A DNA stretch of 40,560 nt, taken from assembly GCA_025363355.1 (NCBI GenBank), contig JANYEB010000195.1, forward strand, positions 1-40,560, in the 5' to 3' direction. A model generated the notes under the pieces. It saw only the letters and a list, made by a program, of their open reading frames with translations, was not told the origin of the DNA and did not search any database. The position numbers and the translations under genes are program-made. This DNA is from Chitinophagaceae bacterium. Its GTDB lineage: Bacteria; Bacteroidota; Bacteroidia; Chitinophagales; Chitinophagaceae. Shown one piece after another: positions 35,286 to 40,560 of this stretch; the stretch's first letter is position 1, and the number at the start of each line of letters is the position of its first letter.

Positions 35286-35624
35286 ATGCCACAATCGCAA
35301 TACAATATTTTCTTTTCAAACGAATCTTTCAATATTGAAACTGATTTGTTGAAGAACAAAAAAGCCTTACATATTCTTAGAGCCATTAATCACCCTCTTA
35401 GATTAAAAATGTTGAAGCTAATTGATAATAATAAAAGGATGACTGTTACAGAAGTTTTTACTCAATTAGAAATTGAGCAAGCAGTAGCATCTCAACATTT
35501 AGCAGTTTTAAGAAAAGCTGGTTTTGTTATAACGAAAAGAGAGAGCAAGTTCGTTTACTATGCTCTCTCTTATAATTTTATGAACCAATTTACAAATACT
35601 ATTAATAGTTTATTTGCAGAGTAG
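35286..35624 (+). CDS. ArsR-family transcriptional regulator
   Basis: The 112-residue winged-helix protein has LRAINHPLRLKMLKLIDNNKRMTVTEVFTQLEIEQAVASQHLAVLRKAGFVITKRESKFVYYAL, a full ArsR HTH and wing. It lacks an obvious Cys metal site, so it may sense another signal. It is divergent from ndk and ends 2 nt before the convergent aldolase gene. Confidence 0.9.
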   Translation: MPQSQYNIFFSNESFNIETDLLKNKKALHILRAINHPLRLKMLKLIDNNKRMTVTEVFTQLEIEQAVASQHLAVLRKAGFVITKRESKFVYYALSYNFMNQFTNTINSLFAE

Positions 35625-35626
35625 GA

Positions 35627-36277
35627 TTACATTTTTTTAGAATCTTCAATAAACTTAGCCAATCCAATATCAGTTAAAGGATGTTTCAATAAACCAAGAA
35701 TTGAATCTAAAGGACAAGTACAAACATTTGCACCAGCTTCTGCACAACGAATAATATGATTTGCATTACGAATAGATGCTGCTAAAATCTCACTTTTAAA
35801 TCCTTGAATTTTATATATCTTAGATATTTGTTCAATCAATAAAACACCATCCCAACCACTATCATCAATCCTCCCAATAAATGGTGATATATATGTTGCT
35901 CCAGCTTTAGCAGCTAAAATTGCTTGCCCAGCACTGAAAATTAAGGTACAATTTGTTTTAATACCATTATCTGTAAACCATTTAATAGCTTTAATGCCAT
36001 CTTTAATCATTGGTATTTTAACTATGATATTAGGATGAATTGCAGCCAGCTTTTTTCCTTCTTCAACCATTTCTAAATACGTTGTTGAAAGTACTTCTGC
36101 ACTAATATCTCCATCAACTATATCACAAATAGTTTTATAATGATTGATGATAGCTTCTTCGCCTTTAATTCCTTCTTTAGCCATTAAAGATGGGTTGGTT
36201 GTAACACCATCTAAAATTCCTAATTCATTGGCTTCTCTAATTTGAGCAAGATTTGCTGTATCGATAAAAAATTTCAT
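35627..36277 (-). CDS. fsa: Fructose-6-phosphate aldolase/transaldolase (TalC type)
   Basis: The 216-residue TIM barrel has MKFFIDTANLAQIREANELGILDGVTTNPSL, the Schiff-base Lys in NIIVKIPMIKDGIKAI, TNCTLIFSAGQAILAAKAGATYISPFIGRIDD and a C-terminal HPLTDIGLAKFIEDSKK. The short form is either an FSA or a decameric transaldolase, and sequence alone does not separate these. Confidence 0.92.
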   Translation of the reverse strand: MKFFIDTANLAQIREANELGILDGVTTNPSLMAKEGIKGEEAIINHYKTICDIVDGDISAEVLSTTYLEMVEEGKKLAAIHPNIIVKIPMIKDGIKAIKWFTDNGIKTNCTLIFSAGQAILAAKAGATYISPFIGRIDDSGWDGVLLIEQISKIYKIQGFKSEILAASIRNANHIIRCAEAGANVCTCPLDSILGLLKHPLTDIGLAKFIEDSKKM

Positions 36278-36310
36278 AAAAATTTATTTAGACTAGAATT
36301 AAAATAGAAA

Positions 36311-36332
36311 TGCCCCACAAATTGTAGGGGCA
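36311..36332 (-). terminator. Hairpin downstream of the SRP RNA
   Basis: On the minus strand, TGCCCC and GGGGCA pair, with further ACAA/TTGT pairing near the loop. The stem is followed by TTTCTATTTT. It backs up the T-tract at 36337-36332 that directly follows the SRP RNA stem. Confidence 0.7.
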
Positions 36333-36337
36333 AAAAA

Positions 36338-36432
36338 TGGCAGGCTACTCACATCGCACCGCTCAACCGCTTGTCCTTGCTGTATTCCTACCCTGGGGAG
36401 TTTCAGCAGGAGCTGGTCGTGTAAGACCTGCC
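36338..36432 (-). ncRNA. ffs: Signal recognition particle RNA (4.5S-like)
   Basis: The RNA has the hallmark apical helix on the minus strand: CAGG, GUA, GGAA, UAC, AGCA at 36395-36378, which is the symmetric-loop and GGAA tetraloop site that binds Ffh. The ends pair (GGCAGGU near 36432 with GCCUGCC near 36339), giving a 95-nt hairpin. A T-tract follows. A perfect promoter lies just upstream. It guides membrane and secreted proteins to the Sec system as part of SRP. Confidence 0.9.
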
Positions 36433-36436
36433 GCTG

Positions 36437-36466
36437 CAAATGTAGGGGGAACTTGTTTATTGACAA
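36437..36466 (-). promoter_or_regulatory. Promoter of the SRP RNA
   Basis: On the minus strand, TTG (36466-36464), 19 nt, then TACATTTG (36444-36437). Both elements match the Bacteroidota consensus exactly and place the transcript start at about 36432. It is the cleanest promoter in the window. Confidence 0.75.
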
Positions 36467-36591
36467 ATTAGAAATAAAAAGTTTGTATCAATTATCTTTT
36501 AAAGCAATCTATATCTTGCTTTAATAACAATATCAACAAATGGTGTCAACCCTTAACTTCGCCACTCAAAATTTAAAAAATAAAAGGCATC

Positions 36592-36623
36592 GTTGCGTTC
36601 TTTGCTCCTTTGCCTCTTTGCGT
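36592..36623. repeat. Octamer repeat before ileS
   Basis: Four 8-nt units (GTTGCGTT, CTTTGCTC, CTTTGCCT, CTTTGCGT) end 13 nt before the ileS ATG. From 36467 to 36591 no other feature is seen. Confidence 0.8.
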
Positions 36624-36636
36624 GAAATAAATAAAT

Positions 36637-39600
36637 ATGAGCAGTAAGTATAAAGAATTTAGTGGGCTTAATCTTCCTTCAATTGAAAAAGAAATATTAG
36701 CAAAATGGGAGGCAGAAAATGCTTTTCAACAGAGCGTTGATTTGCGTGAAGGTGCTACGCCTTTTGTGTTTTATGAAGGACCACCAAGTGCCAATGGAAT
36801 GCCAGGCATTCACCACGTTATCAGCAGAACCTTAAAAGATTTAGTGTGTAGATACAAGACTATGCAAGGCTTTCAGGTAAAACGTAAAGGTGGTTGGGAT
36901 ACACATGGATTACCAATTGAATTAGGTGTTGAAAAAGAATTAGGCATTACCAAAGAAGATATTGGAAAGAAAATTTCGATTGAAGATTATAACCAAAAAT
37001 GTCGTGAGGCGGTGTTGCGTTATAAAAAAGAGTGGGATGATATTACCACTAAAATGGGTTATTGGGTCGATTTAAAAAATCCATATATCACTTACGAAAA
37101 TAATTATATCGAAAGCCTTTGGTGGATTTTAAAGCAATTGTATAATAAAAATTTATTGTACGAAAGTGTGAGCATTCAACCTTATAGTCCTGCTGCTGGT
37201 ACAGGTTTATCAAGCCACGAACTTAACCAACCTGGCACTTATAAAGATGTGAAGGATACGAGTGCAATAGCACAATTTAAAGCTATTAGGAATGAGAAAT
37301 CTCAATTTTTATTTGATGCTTCAAAAGGGGAAGATATTTACTTTTTAGCTTGGACAACTACACCTTGGACATTGCCATCTAATTTGGGATTGACTATAGG
37401 TGGTAACATTGAGTACGTTTTAGTAAAATGTGAAAACCATTTTGGCTTAATAATAAATATGGTTGTTGCAAAAGCATTACTCTTCAGTTTAGTTTATAAA
37501 TTAATATTAGAAAAAAATAAAATTTCAAGTAGTTTAACTAAAGAAGAAATTAATTTAAGAAATGCCAATGCTGAAGTTTGGAATCAAATTATTTTAGAAA
37601 AAAATAGACAACTGGAATTAGGTAACACAAATGCTGAATTAGAAGCATTAGTAAAAGTTAAAGATGCGAACTTAGTTTATGTTGATTTGATAGATGCTTA
37701 CTTGGGTTCAAAACTTGAAGAAATCCAATACGAACAACTGCTTCCATTTGAAGAAAATAAAATAGACAATCCAAATTCATTTAAAGTTTTATTGGGTGAT
37801 TTTGTAACCACAGAAGATGGAACAGGTATTGTTCACACAGCCCCTGCTTTTGGTGCAGATGATTATAGAGTTGGTAAAAAATACGACATTGGAATTTTAA
37901 CAATGGTTGATCGTCGTGGTAAATTTTTATCAGGCATTAAAGATGATGTGTTTTTATATGGCGATGAATATGTAAAAGAAGCTTACTTAACTGATGCTGA
38001 AAAAGAAGTTGAGTTTCAAAACCAAAAACAAATTTTAGAATTACACGGCAAGGTAAAAGACTTAAAGAAATATTTAAGTGTTGATGATAGAATTGTGCTG
38101 AAATTGCAAGAAGAAGGGAAGTTGTTTAAGAAGGAAAAATACGACCATAATTATCCTCATTGCTGGCGTACAGATAAACCCATTTTATATTATCCTTTAG
38201 ATGCTTGGTTTATTAAAACCACAGCATTAAAAGATAGAATGGTGGAGCTGAATAAAACAATTAACTGGAAGCCGAAAAGCACTGGTGAAGGGCGTTTTGG
38301 TAATTGGTTAGAGAATATGGTGGATTGGAATTTAAGTCGTTCAAGATATTGGGGAACACCATTGCCAGTTTGGAAAACAGAAGATGGCGAAGAGCAAATT
38401 TGCATCGGTTCTATTGCTGAATTAAACGAAGGCATTAGGAAAGCAAATGAGATTTTGGGTGGCGATGTAAACAAGCATTATTTACACGAAGGTATTTTGG
38501 ATTTACATAAGCCTTTTGTGGATGATATTATTTTGGTAAGTGAATCTGGCAAACCAATGCAACGTGTTGCAGACCTTATAGATGTTTGGTTTGATAGTGG
38601 TGCAATGCCTTATGCCCAACATCATTTTCCTTTTGAAAACAAAGAATTATTTGCTAATAATTACCCAGCAGATTTTATTGCTGAAGGCGTTGACCAAACA
38701 CGTGGGTGGTTTTATACTTTACACGCTATTGGTTCTTTAATAAAAGAAAGTGTAATTGAAGAATTAGAGAAAGCAAATTTGCCAACAGATAAAGTGGATG
38801 GTAGGGCTTATAAAACGGTTGTCAGCAATGGTTTGGTGTTGGATAAAAATGGTGTTAAAATGAGCAAACGCTTGGGCAATATTGTTAATCCATTTGAAAC
38901 AATAGAAAAATTTGGAGCCGATGCTACGCGTTGGTATTTGGTAACCAATGCAAGTCCTTGGGATAATTTAAAATTTGATTTAGCTGGCATCCAAGAAGTA
39001 CAACGTAAGTTTTTTGGAACGCTCTACAATACTTACCAGTTCTTTGTTTTATATAGTAATGTAGATGGTTTTGCTTTTAAAGAAGCCTATATTCCTTTAC
39101 AACAAAGACCAGAAATTGACAGGTGGATTTTATCTTCTTTAAACACTTTAATTAAAAAATGTACCGCATCAATGGACGATTATGAGCCAACTGCTGCTGG
39201 TCGTTTTATTGAAGAATTTGTAGATGAACATTTAAGCAATTGGTATGTTCGTTTATGCAGGAGAAGATTTTGGAAAGGAGAATATGAGCAAGATAAAATT
39301 TCAGCATATCAAACTTTATATGAATGTTTAGAAACTGTGTGCAGATTAATTGCTCCAATTTCTCCATTTTTTGCCGATGCTATTTTTCAAAATTTGAATG
39401 CAGTAACAAATCGTTTTAATGCAAGTTCCATTCATCATATTGCTTATCCAAAATCCAATGAAACTATTGTAGATACTGCGTTAGAAGAAAGAATGCAGCT
39501 GGCACAAGATACTTGTAGCTTAGTTTTATCTTTGAGAAAAAAGGTAAATATTAAAGTTCGTCAGCCTTTGCAAAAAGTGATGGTTCCTGTTTTAAATATG

Positions 39601-40221
39601 GATATGAAGCATCAATTAGAAAAGGTGGAAGACTTGATAAAAAGTGAAGTAAACGTAAAAGAATTTGTTTACATCACTGAAACCGAAGGCATCATTAAAA
39701 AGAAAGTAAAAGCTAATTTTAAAACGCTTGGAGCAAAATTGGGAGCCAATATGAAAGAAGCTGCTGCCCAAATTGCCAATTTTAATCAACATCAAATTGC
39801 CGAATTAGAACAAAAAGGAGAGATTGAACTCAAACTTCAAACTTCAAACTTCAAACTTGAATTAGTTGATGTTGAGATAACAGCAGAAGATATTCCTGGC
39901 TGGTCTGTTGCTTCAAAAGGTGCACTAACAGTGGCTTTGGACATTGTGATAACAGAAGATTTACAAAAGGAAGGCAATGCCCGTGAGTTCGTAAATCGTA
40001 TTCAAACCATCAGAAAAGAAAGTAATTTTGAACTTACTGACAAGATAAGTGTTAGTATTGTGGAGAACAAAAATTTGGCAGTTTCGATAAATGAATATAA
40101 AAACTATATTTGCGGCGAAATATTAGCAGAAAATATTACTTGGGTACAAGATATTGATGTGGCTGCTGTTGAGATAGAAGTAAATGATACGCTGCTTAAA
40201 GTGTTGGTAACTAAAAATTAA
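36637..40221 (+). CDS. ileS: Isoleucyl-tRNA synthetase (eukaryotic-like type)
   Basis: This 1194-residue class I synthetase charges tRNA-Ile. The HIGH region reads PPSANGMPGIHHVISRTLKD (GIHH at 57-60), and KMSKR is near 741-745, the pattern of the IleRS2 branch that is often mupirocin-tolerant (known for the family, not tested here). The editing domain includes TTPWTLPSNLGL and GDFVTTEDGTGIVHTAPAFGADD. Between about residues 270 and 365 the editing domain carries a Glu/Asn/Lys-rich stretch (LEKNKISSSLTKEEINLRNA, then NAEVWNQIILEKNRQLELGN) that I do not recall in relatives. The C-terminal region includes a 7-nt repeat (39826-39860). Confidence 0.96.
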   Translation: MSSKYKEFSGLNLPSIEKEILAKWEAENAFQQSVDLREGATPFVFYEGPPSANGMPGIHHVISRTLKDLVCRYKTMQGFQVKRKGGWDTHGLPIELGVEKELGITKEDIGKKISIEDYNQKCREAVLRYKKEWDDITTKMGYWVDLKNPYITYENNYIESLWWILKQLYNKNLLYESVSIQPYSPAAGTGLSSHELNQPGTYKDVKDTSAIAQFKAIRNEKSQFLFDASKGEDIYFLAWTTTPWTLPSNLGLTIGGNIEYVLVKCENHFGLIINMVVAKALLFSLVYKLILEKNKISSSLTKEEINLRNANAEVWNQIILEKNRQLELGNTNAELEALVKVKDANLVYVDLIDAYLGSKLEEIQYEQLLPFEENKIDNPNSFKVLLGDFVTTEDGTGIVHTAPAFGADDYRVGKKYDIGILTMVDRRGKFLSGIKDDVFLYGDEYVKEAYLTDAEKEVEFQNQKQILELHGKVKDLKKYLSVDDRIVLKLQEEGKLFKKEKYDHNYPHCWRTDKPILYYPLDAWFIKTTALKDRMVELNKTINWKPKSTGEGRFGNWLENMVDWNLSRSRYWGTPLPVWKTEDGEEQICIGSIAELNEGIRKANEILGGDVNKHYLHEGILDLHKPFVDDIILVSESGKPMQRVADLIDVWFDSGAMPYAQHHFPFENKELFANNYPADFIAEGVDQTRGWFYTLHAIGSLIKESVIEELEKANLPTDKVDGRAYKTVVSNGLVLDKNGVKMSKRLGNIVNPFETIEKFGADATRWYLVTNASPWDNLKFDLAGIQEVQRKFFGTLYNTYQFFVLYSNVDGFAFKEAYIPLQQRPEIDRWILSSLNTLIKKCTASMDDYEPTAAGRFIEEFVDEHLSNWYVRLCRRRFWKGEYEQDKISAYQTLYECLETVCRLIAPISPFFADAIFQNLNAVTNRFNASSIHHIAYPKSNETIVDTALEERMQLAQDTCSLVLSLRKKVNIKVRQPLQKVMVPVLNMDMKHQLEKVEDLIKSEVNVKEFVYITETEGIIKKKVKANFKTLGAKLGANMKEAAAQIANFNQHQIAELEQKGEIELKLQTSNFKLELVDVEITAEDIPGWSVASKGALTVALDIVITEDLQKEGNAREFVNRIQTIRKESNFELTDKISVSIVENKNLAVSINEYKNYICGEILAENITWVQDIDVAAVEIEVNDTLLKVLVTKN
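39826..39860. repeat. In-frame heptamer array inside ileS
   Basis: GAACTCA, three exact AACTTCA units and AACTTGA run for 35 nt. They encode LKLQTSNFKLE just ahead of the conserved DVEITAEDIPGW segment. The frame is intact. Confidence 0.9.
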
Positions 40222-40227
40222 TGCATT

Positions 40228-40560
40228 ATGGCAACAAAAAAACCTGCTCCTAAAAAAGCACCCGCAAAACCAGCTGCTAAAAAAGTAGTAGCTAAGCCTG
40301 CCGCTAAACCTGTAAAAAAGGCTGCTCTAGTCAAACCTGTTGCAAAAAAAGCAGCAGCGAAACCTGCTGCTAAGCCAGTAAAAAAGGCTGCTCCAGCTAA
40401 ACCTGTTGCAAAAAAAGCAGCAGCGAAACCTGCTGCTAAGCCAGTAAAAAAAGTAGCTCCAGCTAAGCCTGTTGCTAAAAAAGTAACAGCAAAGCCTGCT
40501 TCTAAGCCAGTAAAAAAGGCTGCTCCAGCTAAACCTGTTGCAAAAAAAGCAGCAGCGAAA
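40228..40560 (+). CDS. Histone H1-like Lys/Ala/Pro repeat protein, 3' end outside window
   Basis: The frame is open from ATG 40228 to the window end (111 codons). The protein is almost wholly Lys, Ala, Pro and Val: [19 protein letters not shown] and then 22-residue repeats. Such basic tails resemble histone H1 C-termini and bacterial nucleoid-condensing proteins, so DNA binding is a reasonable guess. It starts 6 nt after the ileS stop and may be co-transcribed. Confidence 0.8.
   Translation, partial: MATKKPAPKKAPAKPAAKKVVAKPAAKPVKKAALVKPVAKKAAAKPAAKPVKKAAPAKPVAKKAAAKPAAKPVKKVAPAKPVAKKVTAKPASKPVKKAAPAKPVAKKAAAK
40321..40560 (+). repeat. 66-bp tandem coding repeat
   Basis: Units start at 40321, 40387, 40453 and 40519, each 22 codons ([20 protein letters not shown] plus two Lys). 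They are nearly identical in DNA, which points to recent expansion or gene conversion. Confidence 0.9.

Noticed and set aside
36338-36432. tRNA or riboswitch for ileS (T-box) in the gap before ileS
   Set aside because: The structured element is on the opposite strand and carries the SRP RNA tetraloop and symmetric-loop signature, with its own promoter.

Overview
The window looks like chromosomal DNA of a Bacteroidota bacterium, most likely of the Chitinophagales/Chitinophagaceae type. Supporting signs are the low GC content, start codons without Shine-Dalgarno sequences, promoters that fit the Bacteroidota pattern TTG-N17-23-TAnnTTTG, a protein with a type IX secretion C-terminal sorting domain, Cys-lipoproteins, a fused E1 alpha/beta dehydrogenase, and an isoleucyl-tRNA synthetase with the KMSKR signature. 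The family assignment is inference; the phylum is well supported.

Layout. 1-11.5 kb is mixed accessory and envelope content: an orphan gene cut by the left edge, a 21-bp tandem array (879-1320), a DUF1223 thioredoxin-like protein, two paralogous membrane proteins (2260 and 7932), two lipoproteins, a fatty acid hydroxylase/sterol desaturase family protein, a DUF4234-DUF2752 pair, an SRPBCC protein, a LURP-one/scramblase-like protein, a broken outer-membrane protein gene and a MATE exporter. 11.6-24 kb is mostly housekeeping: lepA, miaA, an SPFH protein, exbB/exbD-type proton channel genes, def, ruvX, a UbiA-type prenyltransferase, apaG, a peroxiredoxin, a secreted nuclease-like phosphatase family protein and mnmA. 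24-31 kb is envelope and accessory again: a POTRA/beta-barrel protein, a pentameric ligand-gated ion channel homologue, a YjbR protein, a small barrel, an orphan gene with a second 21-bp array beside it, a T9SS cargo protein and a decayed toxin-antitoxin module. 31.5-40.5 kb holds the fused E1 dehydrogenase, a secreted coiled-coil protein, ndk, an ArsR regulator, a fructose-6-phosphate aldolase/transaldolase, the SRP RNA, ileS and the start of a histone H1-like repeat protein.

The strongest unexplained signal is a set of short phased repeats. Five loci carry 7-nt-period tandem repeats (13401, 14351, 16139, 32503, 35199), a sixth 7-nt array lies inside ileS (39826), an 8-nt-period repeat abuts the ileS start (36592), and two larger arrays have an exact 21-nt (3 x 7) period (879-1320 and 28990-29199). 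They sit at gene starts, between genes, and in frame inside two essential-type genes (the E1 interdomain linker and the C-terminal part of ileS). The copy before miaA leaves that gene without a usual start codon ahead of its P-loop.

Other points are a toxin-antitoxin module bounded by a 39-bp duplication of the dehydrogenase 3' end, with a single nonsense codon in the toxin; a 40-bp perfect palindrome; and two genes, lepA and mnmA, whose -7 boxes lie so close to the ATG that the messages could be leaderless.
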